DNA of 64,000 bases from the NCBI RefSeq assembly GCF_008641105.1, contig NZ_VTTI01000001.1:517750-581749 (forward strand), in the 5' to 3' direction. Under the pieces are notes generated by a model. It saw nothing but the letters and a program-made list of their open reading frames with translations, searched no databases and had not been told where the DNA came from. The DNA is from Halopseudomonas salina (GTDB taxonomy: Bacteria > Pseudomonadota > Gammaproteobacteria > Pseudomonadales > Pseudomonadaceae). Position numbers and translations under genes: made by a program. Below are positions 15,582 through 24,122 of the stretch, piece after piece; within the stretch, counting starts at the first letter, position 1, and each line of letters opens with the position of its first letter.

Positions 15582-16226
15582 ATGTCATTAACGCGTTGGT
15601 TTTTCATCTCTTTTTTGCTCCTGTCCCTGGCCGGCTGTCAGTCGGCTTATTACGGCGCCATGGAGAAAGTGGGTGTCCACAAGCGCGATATCATGGTCAA
15701 TCGCGTGGAGTCGGTTCAGGAGGCGCAGACCGATGCAAAGGAACAGTTTGAATCTGCCCTGGCGGAATTCCGCGCCATTGTTCAGATCAAGGATCAGGAC
15801 CTGGCAGCACGTTACGACAGGCTGAATGACGAATACGAAGACAGTAAGGCCGCAGCTGAAGCGGTGTCAGAGCGCATCGATGCGGTCGAAAATGTATCCG
15901 AGGCATTGTTCGATGAGTGGGAAGATGAAATCGAGCTGTACAGCAGCGCCAACCTCAAGCGCGAAAGTGCAGCCAAGTTAAGCCAGACCAGACGGCAATA
16001 CCAGGGGCTTATCAGCGCGATGCGCAGTGCAGAGTCACGCATGGAGCCGGTATTACGAGCCTTCCAGGATCAGGTGCTGTTTCTGAAGCACAACCTGAAC
16101 GCGCGTGCCATCGACTCGCTGCAAGGTGAGCTGGGGGATATAGAAACGGATGTCGCTCAGTTGATCTGGGAGATGGAAAAATCCATTGCCGAATCGGAAG
16201 CCTTTATCGGCAGCCTGCAGGATTGA
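15582..16226 (+). CDS. DUF2959-family lipoprotein
   Basis: 214 residues. The signal peptide ends in the lipobox LAGCQ (Cys at about 19), so it is predicted to be a lipid-anchored periplasmic or outer-membrane protein. The mature part starts YYGAMEKVGVHKRDIMV, the landmark of the DUF2959 family, and is almost entirely helical with long coiled-coil stretches. The function of the family is unknown. It is the first gene to the right of the repeat-rich accessory stretch and converges with the MDR dehydrogenase across a strong hairpin. Confidence 0.9.
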   Translation: MSLTRWFFISFLLLSLAGCQSAYYGAMEKVGVHKRDIMVNRVESVQEAQTDAKEQFESALAEFRAIVQIKDQDLAARYDRLNDEYEDSKAAAEAVSERIDAVENVSEALFDEWEDEIELYSSANLKRESAAKLSQTRRQYQGLISAMRSAESRMEPVLRAFQDQVLFLKHNLNARAIDSLQGELGDIETDVAQLIWEMEKSIAESEAFIGSLQD

Positions 16227-16232
16227 GGGGCA

Positions 16233-16260
16233 GGCGCTGGAGCCATCCGACTCCAGCGCC
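16233..16260. terminator. Bidirectional hairpin between convergent genes
   Basis: GGCGCTGGAG and CTCCAGCGCC form a perfect 10-base GC-rich stem with an 8-base loop. It sits 6 bases after the lipoprotein stop and 31 bases past the end of the convergent dehydrogenase. A U-tract is lacking on both strands, so termination strength is uncertain. Confidence 0.6.
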
Positions 16261-16291
16261 CGACAGTGGCCTTGCGGCCAGGGGTTGAACC

Positions 16292-17419
16292 TCAGCTCTG
16301 TGGCTTGATCAGGAACTTCTCGCCGGTTGCCTGCTTTCCGTAAACCGCCATCGAATCCAGCTGTAACGCGCCGGCCAGGGAGACCTCGTGGGTGTAGTGG
16401 CTGGCGAAGGTGGTCTTGATTTCGGCGGCTACGCGCTTGCGCATGGCGGCGGCGGTGTCCTTGCCCAGTTTTCCGAGCGCATTGAACAGCAAAAAGCCGT
16501 TTACACCCCAGGCAAAACCAAAGGTGCGGTTCAGCGTGATCGGGCCGCGATCCAGGCCGCCATAGATATACACCTGTTTGAAGATGGTCGATCCATACAC
16601 GCTGTATTCCGTGATGTCCCGAGAAACAGCAGCTTCCATGCAGGTGAGAATATCACTGGCCAGACGACCGCCACCGATAGGGTCGAAGGCGATGGTCGCG
16701 CCGGTCTCGATCAGAGCCTGGGTCAGGTCTGCCATGAAGCTGTCGCTGCTGGAGTTGACCACGTACTTGGCACCCTGGTCGCGCAGCAAGGCTTCCTGTT
16801 CCGGCTTGCGGACAATATTGACCAGGTCGATGCCGTCGGCGATGCAGATGCGGTTGAGCATTTGCCCCAGGTTGGAGGCGGCGGCCGCGTGAACGATGGC
16901 CTTGTGACCTTCAGCGCGCATGGTTTCTACCATGGCCAGTGATGTCAGTGGATTGACGAAGCTGGAAGCGGCCTCGATTGGGGTGGTACCCGCTTCCAGT
17001 TCCAGACAGCTTTGCACGTTGGCGCGAAGATACTTGCGGTAACTGCCCCCGCCAATGAACGCAACGGTTTTGCCCATCAGGCTTTGCGCGGCTGCGGATG
17101 AGCCAGCGGCGACAACGATACCGGCGCCTTCATTGCCCACGGGTATAGCCTTGCCCACGCGCTTTTTGACGGCACCCATGAACTTGGCTGGCACGTCGGC
17201 CTTGATGACCGGACGCTGGGCGCTGCCGGATTGCTTGGCAGTCGTCATATCCGCCGCGCTGAACATCACGCCCAGGTCGGACGGGTTGATAGGGGCAGCT
17301 TCGATGCGGATGATGACTTCGTTTTCGCCGGGCTGCGGGATGTCGATCTCGCGCAGGGCGAGCTCCAGTGTGTTGTCTTCGCTGATGGTGGAAATAAGTT
17401 CGATGTTGGTGTCAGTCAT
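16292..17419 (-). CDS. MDR-family zinc-type dehydrogenase / quinone oxidoreductase-like
   Basis: 375-residue medium-chain dehydrogenase/reductase. The N-terminal GroES-like domain (about 15-145) has APINPSDLGVMF and VGNEGAGIVVAAG. The Rossmann part (about 150-320) has HAAAASNLGQMLNRI, where the usual GxGxxG is altered. The catalytic zinc ligands of true alcohol dehydrogenases are not evident, so a quinone or enoyl reductase-like activity is more likely. ATG at 17419 follows AGGAG; the frame is open 39 codons upstream without a better start. Substrate unknown. Confidence 0.87.
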   Translation of the reverse strand: MTDTNIELISTISEDNTLELALREIDIPQPGENEVIIRIEAAPINPSDLGVMFSAADMTTAKQSGSAQRPVIKADVPAKFMGAVKKRVGKAIPVGNEGAGIVVAAGSSAAAQSLMGKTVAFIGGGSYRKYLRANVQSCLELEAGTTPIEAASSFVNPLTSLAMVETMRAEGHKAIVHAAAASNLGQMLNRICIADGIDLVNIVRKPEQEALLRDQGAKYVVNSSSDSFMADLTQALIETGATIAFDPIGGGRLASDILTCMEAAVSRDITEYSVYGSTIFKQVYIYGGLDRGPITLNRTFGFAWGVNGFLLFNALGKLGKDTAAAMRKRVAAEIKTTFASHYTHEVSLAGALQLDSMAVYGKQATGEKFLIKPQS

Positions 17420-17763
17420 ATTTTTCTCCTGGAAATGGTAAGAGTTCTGGTCCTGAGGGCTTGCGTGACCCGCGTTGCTGAACGCTCTGATCATAACGCT
17501 GATTGTGGCTAAAACATCGCCATGGCAACCGATCACCGCCGTTTATGCCTCCTGAAACGTCGATTTTAGCCGCTACTTTTGCGTTTTCACGCTATTGGCA
17601 AAACGCCATAAGTCACGCAAGATCAACAGGCTGCGAGAATTTTTCGCACCCCCTCGGCAAGGATGCCCGATACGATGCTTTTTCGATCTATCGCCGCCCG
17701 CGCGCCCGGGCCGGCGTGCGCGATCTGTCCGCGGTAACCCACTAACTACCACGGAAGACCTTC
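17420..17763. other. Divergent intergenic region, 344 bases
   Basis: Lies between the divergent dehydrogenase and lipoprotein genes, so it should hold both promoters. A GC-rich, self-complementary patch (CGCGCGCCCGGGCCGGCG) is at about 17698-17715. No gene or clear operator was seen. Confidence 0.5.
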
Positions 17764-18315
17764 ATGAAATTGATCAAATTGCTGATTGTATTAGCGGCGA
17801 CTACCTACCTGTTCGGCTGCGCCTCGGGCGCGAAACAGGAGAACATCACCTATCAGTCCATGCAGAAAGCGAAATATGCTCAGGAGCTGAACAAGAATGT
17901 TGCTTTGGATACGGTATCTGGCGGTCGCGAAACAAATCCAATGTGGACGTCCGAGATCAGCAACCAGTCTTTCCTGGGCGCACTACGCAACAGCTTGAGC
18001 AATCAGGGTCTGTATAGCGATAAGGGTCGCTACAATCTGCAGGTAGCGATGGTCGGCGTCGACAAACCCCTGGTGGGCTTTGATATGACGGTGACGACTC
18101 GCGTTCGCTACACGCTGGTGGATACGAAGACCAATCAGAAGGTATTCGAGGAGCTGGTGGTGGCGCCGCATACCGCGACGGTGGGTGACGCCTTTGTTGC
18201 GGTTACACGGTTGCGTCTGGCCAACGAAGGTTCGGCAAAAAAGAACATCGAGAACTTCCTGCGGCGCCTCGCTCAGCTGAAGATTGAGCCCCAGCAGGTT
18301 TCATTGGTGAAGTAA
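17764..18315 (+). CDS. Putative lipoprotein of unknown function
   Basis: 183 residues. The signal peptide ends in LFGCASG with a lipobox Cys at about 19. The mature part runs through ITYQSMQKAKYAQEL, then a beta-rich region (YNLQVAMVGVDKPLVGFDM, TVTTRVRYTLVDT, VFEELVVAPHTATVG). This pattern resembles small outer-membrane lipoproteins of unknown role. Two possible terminators follow. No operon partner: the flanking genes are either divergent or more than 260 bases away. Confidence 0.82.
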   Translation: MKLIKLLIVLAATTYLFGCASGAKQENITYQSMQKAKYAQELNKNVALDTVSGGRETNPMWTSEISNQSFLGALRNSLSNQGLYSDKGRYNLQVAMVGVDKPLVGFDMTVTTRVRYTLVDTKTNQKVFEELVVAPHTATVGDAFVAVTRLRLANEGSAKKNIENFLRRLAQLKIEPQQVSLVK

Positions 18316-18323
18316 TGGCTCAG

Positions 18324-18347
18324 GCCGTGTCTGTCAGGCACGGCTTT
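18324..18347 (+). terminator. Possible terminator after the lipoprotein gene
   Basis: GCCGTG and CACGGC with a 9-base loop, followed by TTT, 8 bases past the stop. The stem is short. Confidence 0.4.
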
Positions 18348-18482
18348 GCACTTGCTGTAATTGCCGCCCCACGGGCTCGGACTTGCTCTTTTCTGCCGGA
18401 TGCTCCATAGCGAAACTTTTTAGATAATCACGGAGCCCCTGCGGCAACTGCTCTTATTGACTGAAGCGCGGTTGCCATAGCA

Positions 18483-18514
18483 GGCTCCGGCCCCCTTTGT
18501 GGGCCGGAGCCTTT
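18483..18514 (+). terminator. Strong hairpin terminator
   Basis: GGCTCCGGCCC and GGGCCGGAGCC form a perfect 11-base stem with a 7-base loop, then CTTT-rich bases. It insulates the nucleoside deaminase gene from upstream transcription. Confidence 0.7.
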
Positions 18515-18581
18515 GGTATACCGGTTTGCGGTTATTCAGGCTAGGATTTGAGTTACAACCGGTCATAAGCAGGACACTTAC

Positions 18582-19079
18582 GTGAGCTACCCGTTAAACA
18601 AGACCATCGACGAGACCTTTCTTCTGCAGGCTGTCCGATTGGCCGTTGAGTCCGTAGGCAAGGGAGGTGGACCCTTTGGCGCGTTGGTGGTTCGCAATGG
18701 CGAGGTTCTCGCTCAGGCGGCGAACCGGGTGACCCTGGACTGCGATCCCACTGCACACGCCGAGGTGCTGGCCATACGTCTGGCCGCCAGCGATCTGGCC
18801 AGTCCGCACCTGGAGGACACTACGCTGTATGCCAGTTGTGAGCCCTGTCCCATGTGTCTGGCCGCCGCCCACTGGGCACGTATTCCGCGTATTGTTTTCG
18901 CCGCATCCCAGGAGACGGCGAACCTTGCGGGCTTTGCTGACGGGAATATTGCCGAGCAGCTTTACGGCCAGACACACCCGGTGCGTATGCAAGAGTTGGG
19001 GCTGTCCCAGCTGGAGGTCGAAGACCCGGGCGCGCCTTTTCTGGCCTGGTTGGTCAAGCACGATCGGCAACCCTATTGA
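18582..19079 (+). CDS. Nucleoside deaminase, guanine deaminase-like
   Basis: 165-residue zinc deaminase of the CMP/dCMP deaminase superfamily. The zinc and proton-shuttle residues are in HAEVLAI (His and Glu at about 65-67) and CEPCPMC (two Cys at about 94 and 97). KGGGPFGALVV at about 27 is shared with GuaD-like guanine deaminases and tRNA adenosine deaminases. The C-terminus (ending VKHDRQPY) favours the guanine/cytosine nucleobase group, but the substrate is not fixed. Start is GTG at 18582 with AGGA upstream. Confidence 0.88.
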   Translation: MSYPLNKTIDETFLLQAVRLAVESVGKGGGPFGALVVRNGEVLAQAANRVTLDCDPTAHAEVLAIRLAASDLASPHLEDTTLYASCEPCPMCLAAAHWARIPRIVFAASQETANLAGFADGNIAEQLYGQTHPVRMQELGLSQLEVEDPGAPFLAWLVKHDRQPY

Positions 19080-19126
19080 TTGCCTGGCTGCGGCCGCGCG
19101 GATAAGCAGGGTGCAAGGCCTGCAGA

Positions 19127-20458
19127 TCATAGCTGGCGCGGTAGCGGTTCTGCGCTGAGATCTTCCTCCCGCGTGTCCTTAGGCACCGCATCTGGTTCCG
19201 GTTTGTGCGGTTCCTGGTCAGTATTTTCTTCAAACTCGGTATACCGTGGATCCAGCTCCGCCAGACCCAGTGCCGCCTCGGGTGAGAGGGTAATGAACTG
19301 TTGCTGATCGACGACAGCCGGGCGCTTGCGACTGGGGCCGAACAGCATGAACAGGATCAGCCCGCCGAGAATCAGTGCATTGCTGATAAACAGACCGCGG
19401 GGGCCGAGCAGCTCCATGAAAAGCGCACTGAGTGGCGCACCGATGCAGCTGCCGACGCCGTAGCTCAGGAGCAGGGCGGTGCTGGTAGCGGTGATCTGGT
19501 GGCTTTCCATCAGGTCGTTGGTAATGGCCACGGCAATAGGGTAGAGCGTGGCGGTAATGCCCATATACAAGCCGACAAAGATCACCAGCAAGGTCATGTT
19601 GAAATCGCCAACCAACGCCGCTGCCAAGCTGCAGATGGCGGCCACGCAAGAGGCCACCAGCATGACCTGGTGGCGGTCGTAACGGTCGCACAGGCGGCCC
19701 ACGGGCCAGGCCAGAATCATTGCGGCAATGATGGATGCGGCCATGAAATTCGAGAGTTGCTTGATGTCCAGACCGATACGATTGGCAAACACCGGCCCCA
19801 TGGCGTAGAAAGCGCTGATCAGCAGCCCGGCCACCAGTGCTCCCAAGGCGCCCTGTGGAGACGCCTTGTACAGTTTGCGCAGTGACATGCGCTCGCTCTG
19901 GGCGATGGTCGGGGAAGCTTCGCGCGTCAGGGACAGGGGTACCAGCGCAAGGGCGATCAGAATGGCCGCCAGGGAGAAGGGAATGAAGCCGCCCGGATCA
20001 CTGACCCGTATAAGCACCTGCCCGCCAGCTGTGGAAAGAAAGAACACCAACTGATATACCGCGAACAGAGTCGCGCGATTGCGGTTGTCGGCCTTGCTGC
20101 TGAACCAGCTTTCCATGACGATCATCAGGCCGGCCATGACAAAGCCGCCCAGCGCGCGTAGCAGCCCCCATAGTTCAGCCTGCACGGCCATCGGATACAC
20201 CAGGATCGACGCGGAGAGGATGGCGGCAAACACGGCAAAGGCACGGATGTGTCCGACCTTTTCGATGATACGTCCAGCCCATAGGGTTCCGGCGACAAAG
20301 CCGAGGGAGTAGAACACCAGAATCCAGCCGATCAGGCTGGCGCTGAACTCCTCCATGCTCAGGCGCAGGCCGAGCAGAGTCATCAGGAAGGCGTTACCGC
20401 TGATCAGCAAAATGATACTGGTAATCAGCGATGACAGGGTCAGGGCGGTTCGTTGCAT
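19127..20458 (-). CDS. MFS transporter
   Basis: 443-residue permease of the major facilitator superfamily. About twelve hydrophobic segments span residues 8-385. The motif-A region is GTLWAGRIIEKVGHIR after segment 2, and its half-repeat is WPVGRLCDRYDRHQ. The C-terminal 60 residues are hydrophilic, acidic and proline-rich, probably a cytoplasmic tail. ATG at 20458 follows CGGAG. The general pattern resembles the YcaD-like subgroup. The substrate cannot be told. Confidence 0.88.
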   Translation of the reverse strand: MQRTALTLSSLITSIILLISGNAFLMTLLGLRLSMEEFSASLIGWILVFYSLGFVAGTLWAGRIIEKVGHIRAFAVFAAILSASILVYPMAVQAELWGLLRALGGFVMAGLMIVMESWFSSKADNRNRATLFAVYQLVFFLSTAGGQVLIRVSDPGGFIPFSLAAILIALALVPLSLTREASPTIAQSERMSLRKLYKASPQGALGALVAGLLISAFYAMGPVFANRIGLDIKQLSNFMAASIIAAMILAWPVGRLCDRYDRHQVMLVASCVAAICSLAAALVGDFNMTLLVIFVGLYMGITATLYPIAVAITNDLMESHQITATSTALLLSYGVGSCIGAPLSALFMELLGPRGLFISNALILGGLILFMLFGPSRKRPAVVDQQQFITLSPEAALGLAELDPRYTEFEENTDQEPHKPEPDAVPKDTREEDLSAEPLPRQL

Positions 20459-20605
20459 TGAAACTCCGGGGACGTGCTGGGCGTATAGACATACCTTGAA
20501 GCGGTATCTCGCTGCCTGGGACAAACACAAAACGTTGCCGTTCCCCTTGCAGGATAGCTAAGCCTCAATCGACCGGATTTTGCTCCGTTCTGACGTAAAA
20601 AATGG

Positions 20606-21973
20606 CTAGAGAACGCCCGGCAGCCAGGTGACCAGGCCAGGCCACAGGGCCACGATCACTAGCATCAGGATCTGGATGGCTATGAACGGCAGCACCCCGC
20701 GATAGATTGCCGAGGTCGGCACGTCGGGGTGTGTGACCCCGCGCAGGTAGAACAGGGCAAAGCCGAAGGGGGGAGTCAGAAAGGATGTTTGCAGATTGAG
20801 GGCGATCATGACCCCCAACCAGATAGGATCGATGCCCATCATCAACAGCACCGGACCGACAATGGGAACGACCACGAATGTGATCTCGATAAAATCAAGA
20901 ATGAAGCCGAGCAGGAAGATGACCAGCATGACCAGCAGCGTTGCGGTAAAGGCGCCGCCCGGTAGCTGTTGAAACAGGTTGTGGATCATCTCTTCGCCAC
21001 CAAAGCCGCGAAACACCAGGGAGAATATCGAAGCGCCGATAAGGATCATGAACACCATGGCACTGATCTCGGTAGTCGCGCGGCTGACCTCGCGAAGTCG
21101 TGCAATGGACAACTGGCCGTTGGCCAGCGCCAGCAACATCGCGCCGATGGCTCCTACCGCCGCGGCTTCTGTTGGTGTGGCTATGCCGGCAAGTATCGAG
21201 CCGAGTACCGCAGCGATGAGCAGTAGGGGTGGGAACAGGCTACCGAGTAGGCCGATGATACTCACCTGGCCACGCTCTTCGACCGGTAGTGCCGGCATCT
21301 TTTCGGGTTGCCAGAGCGCTACGGCGATCAGGTACAGCAGGTAGAGTCCAACCAACAGCAGCCCGGGCAACAGGGAGCCAATGAACAGGTCGCCTACCGT
21401 GACTGTTTCGGGTGAGAAGATCCCCATGCGCAGCTGTGCCTGTTGGTAGGCATTGGAGAGCACATCGCCGAGCAGTACGAGAATGATCGAGGGCGGAATG
21501 ATCTGACCCAACGTACCAGTAGCGGCCAGGGTTCCTGTGGCCAGGGCAGGATCATAGCCGCGGCGCAGCATTGTTGGTAATGCCAACAGGCCGAGCGTGA
21601 CCACAGTGGCGCCGACAATACCGGTGCTGGCCGCCAGCAATGCCCCGACCAGCAAGACAGAAAACGCGAGACCGCCGCGCAGGCCCCCGAACAGTTGTGA
21701 CATGGACTCCAGCAGCTTCTCGGCCACCCGGGATTTCTCCAGCATGACCCCCATGAAAACAAACAATGGCACTGCCAGCAGTGTCTGATTGTTCATCGTG
21801 CCGAACAGTCGGCTGGGCAGTGCGCCGAAGAAGCTTGGGTCAAACAGGCCGAGCATTACGCCGGCCCCGGCAAACAGCAGGGAGATGCCTCCCAGGGTAA
21901 AGGCGACAGGGTAGCCGAGCATCAAAGCCAGGCAGAGACAGACAAACAGCGCGATGGCCATCAGCTCGGGCAT
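20606..21973 (-). CDS. dctM: TRAP transporter large permease DctM
   Basis: 455-residue inner-membrane subunit carrying sodium-coupled solute transport in TRAP systems. About twelve to thirteen hydrophobic segments; landmarks include LFVFMGVMLEKSRVAEKL, GTLAATGTLGQIIPPS and a C-terminal TPPFGFALFYLRGV. The start overlaps the dctQ stop as TAATG, so the two are translationally coupled. The matching solute receptor is probably the gene at 6896, the only one in view. Confidence 0.94.
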   Translation of the reverse strand: MPELMAIALFVCLCLALMLGYPVAFTLGGISLLFAGAGVMLGLFDPSFFGALPSRLFGTMNNQTLLAVPLFVFMGVMLEKSRVAEKLLESMSQLFGGLRGGLAFSVLLVGALLAASTGIVGATVVTLGLLALPTMLRRGYDPALATGTLAATGTLGQIIPPSIILVLLGDVLSNAYQQAQLRMGIFSPETVTVGDLFIGSLLPGLLLVGLYLLYLIAVALWQPEKMPALPVEERGQVSIIGLLGSLFPPLLLIAAVLGSILAGIATPTEAAAVGAIGAMLLALANGQLSIARLREVSRATTEISAMVFMILIGASIFSLVFRGFGGEEMIHNLFQQLPGGAFTATLLVMLVIFLLGFILDFIEITFVVVPIVGPVLLMMGIDPIWLGVMIALNLQTSFLTPPFGFALFYLRGVTHPDVPTSAIYRGVLPFIAIQILMLVIVALWPGLVTWLPGVL

Positions 21974-22533
21974 TACAGGTGCTCTCCGTGCTTCGCTGGC
22001 AAATGGCTGGGTAGTGCTCCGGTAAGTACGCAGAGCGTTTTGATGATCTGTGCCAGAGCCTGGAGCAGCAAGGTGGACACCAGTAGCAGGATGATGCTTT
22101 TTTGCAGATACACCCAGGACAGGCCTCCGGCATCAGCCGAGCGTTCCTGGCGTGCCCAGGACACTGCTACGTAATCCCAGCAATTCCATGCCAGAAACAG
22201 ACAGACCGGAAGCATAAAGAACAGACTGCCGGTGAGATCGACCAGCGCCTGGCGCCGCGGCGACATGCGCCTGAAGAAAATGTCGACCCGCACATGGGCA
22301 TCGCGCTGCAGAGCCCAGGCTGCGGCGCCCATGAAAACCAGGGCGTGTGCGTATAGAACCAGCTCCTGCATGGCGGTGGCGCCAACGCCGAAAGCATACC
22401 GCAGCAGCACTACCGCACCGGTCAGCAGAACCATCAGCAGGGTCAGCCACGACAGGGTGCGACCCAGCCAGCCTGTCAGGTGATCAATGGCGCTGGCTAT
22501 CGTCAAACAGCGGGTTGCAGGGCGGCCTGGCAT
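21973..22533 (-). CDS. dctQ: TRAP transporter small permease DctQ
   Basis: 186-residue four-helix membrane subunit. Hydrophobic segments at about 25-48, 60-80, 100-120 and 140-165; the family pattern LQRDAHVRVDIFFRRM follows segment 2. Overlaps dctM by one base. The thioesterase gene ends 38 bases upstream on the same strand, so the three may form one transcript. Confidence 0.93.
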   Translation of the reverse strand: MPGRPATRCLTIASAIDHLTGWLGRTLSWLTLLMVLLTGAVVLLRYAFGVGATAMQELVLYAHALVFMGAAAWALQRDAHVRVDIFFRRMSPRRQALVDLTGSLFFMLPVCLFLAWNCWDYVAVSWARQERSADAGGLSWVYLQKSIILLLVSTLLLQALAQIIKTLCVLTGALPSHLPAKHGEHL

Positions 22534-22571
22534 GGCTTGTCCGTGGTTGGTGCGCCGGAAAACCCGGCGTA

Positions 22572-22964
22572 TCAGGAAGGGATTACCCGCGTCCGGCCCC
22601 GATCATCGATAGCAACGAACACAAAGATTGCTTCGGTGACCTTGCGACTGCCCTCATGTGCGAGGTCCTCACTCCAGACCTCCACCAGCATCTTCACCGA
22701 ACTGCGGCCGACTTCGAGCACATGGGAGTGAAAGGCCAGCTGGGCGCCCACAGGCACCGGGACCATGAAGCCCATGCGGTCTATTGCCACTGTGGCTACC
22801 CGACCCCGGGCCAGCCGCGAGGCGGTGCTGGTGCCGGCCACGTCCATCTGGGAGACCAGCCAGCCGCCATAAATGTCACCAAAGCTGTTGCTGTCGCGTG
22901 GCAATGCGGTGATTTTCAGCGCCAACTCCCCCGTTGGCACCGGATCCTTGTCTATCTCTTGCAT
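22572..22964 (-). CDS. Acyl-CoA thioesterase, YciA-like hotdog protein
   Basis: 130 residues, single hotdog domain. The signature DSNSFGDIYGGWLVSQMD at about 25-42 matches the YciA / acyl-CoA hydrolase group, where the Asn/Asp and GG positions form the active site. It is predicted to cleave acyl-CoA in the cytoplasm. It stands upstream of dctQM in the same direction. Confidence 0.88.
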   Translation of the reverse strand: MQEIDKDPVPTGELALKITALPRDSNSFGDIYGGWLVSQMDVAGTSTASRLARGRVATVAIDRMGFMVPVPVGAQLAFHSHVLEVGRSSVKMLVEVWSEDLAHEGSRKVTEAIFVFVAIDDRGRTRVIPS

Positions 22965-23259
22965 GGGATACTCGAATAAGGGTCTGTTGTAATTGTTTTA
23001 TCCGCTTGCGTGCTGCGTCTATTGACATTCGCAAAGCCTGTCTATGGTAAGAGATTGCGGGCCGTGTCTCAATGCTTGTGTGCCGGGCAATGTGCCACAG
23101 ACCGGCACGGGCAGAGGGTTCTCTGCAGGCGACTCGCAAGATGGTCACACAATTGTCCTATTCCGGCAGTACGGTTGACGCATGTCTGTTATGTGGTGGC
23201 AGGTGAGCCTTCGCCGCCTGATGACGGTTTTCTCGACAATCAGCAGGAAGACAAAAGTG

Positions 23260-23982
23260 ATGAAGGAAGACAACGAGGTCTTTACCCAGCACATATCCAC
23301 GCAGTTCAACGAGGATCTGGAGGGCATCCGCACCCAGACGCTGGAGATGGGCGGTCTGGTCGAGAAGCAGATCAATGACGCCATCACCGCGCTGATTGAG
23401 GGAGACGCGGTCCTCGGTGAACAGGTGCGCGCCGCTGATGATCTGGTTAACCAGATGGAGCGCAAGATTGACGAGGAGTGCATGCGCATACTCGCGCGGC
23501 GCCAGCCCGCCGCCAGCGATTTGCGCCTGATAATGTGCATAACCAAGATCGTTGTGGACCTGGAGCGTATTGGTGATGAAGCGTCGAAGATCGCCAAACG
23601 GGCCCTGCTGCTGGTTGACGAAGGCCAGTCGCCACAGGGTTATGTCGAATGCCGCCATATCGGTGCCCATGTGCGGCAAATGGTACAGGACGCATTGAGC
23701 GCTTTTGCGCGGCTCGACAGCGACCAGGCTTTATTGGTGGCCCGCGAGGACAAGATCGTGGACAAGGAGTACAAGAGCGCCATGCGCGAGATGGTTACCT
23801 ACATGATGGAAGACCCTCGATCCATAAGTCGCGTACTGAGTATCCTCTGGGTGCTGCGCTCACTTGAGCGGGTGGGTGACCATGCGCGAAACGTAGCAGA
23901 GCAGGTCATATTTCTGGTCAAGGGCACCGACGTGCGTTATCAGGGACTCGAGCGCATGCAGGAAACGGTCAGGAAGGATTAG
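23260..23982 (+). CDS. phoU: Phosphate-specific transport regulator PhoU
   Basis: 240-residue, all-helical negative regulator linking the Pst transporter to PhoR. Two PhoU repeats are visible, each with the metal-site pattern: KIVVDLERIGDEASKIAK and WVLRSLERVGDHARNVAE. ATG at 23260 gives the family length; the open frame starts 26 codons upstream. In P. aeruginosa phoU follows pstB and adjoins a response-regulator gene. Here no pst genes are present and that response regulator is 11 kb away. Confidence 0.95.
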   Translation: MKEDNEVFTQHISTQFNEDLEGIRTQTLEMGGLVEKQINDAITALIEGDAVLGEQVRAADDLVNQMERKIDEECMRILARRQPAASDLRLIMCITKIVVDLERIGDEASKIAKRALLLVDEGQSPQGYVECRHIGAHVRQMVQDALSAFARLDSDQALLVAREDKIVDKEYKSAMREMVTYMMEDPRSISRVLSILWVLRSLERVGDHARNVAEQVIFLVKGTDVRYQGLERMQETVRKD

Positions 23983-24122
23983 GAGAAGCTTTTCTCGCGT
24001 TTGGGGCATAGACGCGACGCCCGGTTTTGGGTATGTTTTGGGACACTGAAGCTAACTGTATCTCTGCTGGGCAGTAGAGTCATGTGACGCTTGCGATTCC
24101 TCTTCCCAACTCTGGAGCTTCC

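Noticed and set aside
17698..17715. GC-rich self-complementary patch as a terminator
   Set aside because: It lies in a divergent promoter region with no upstream gene to terminate and no T-run.
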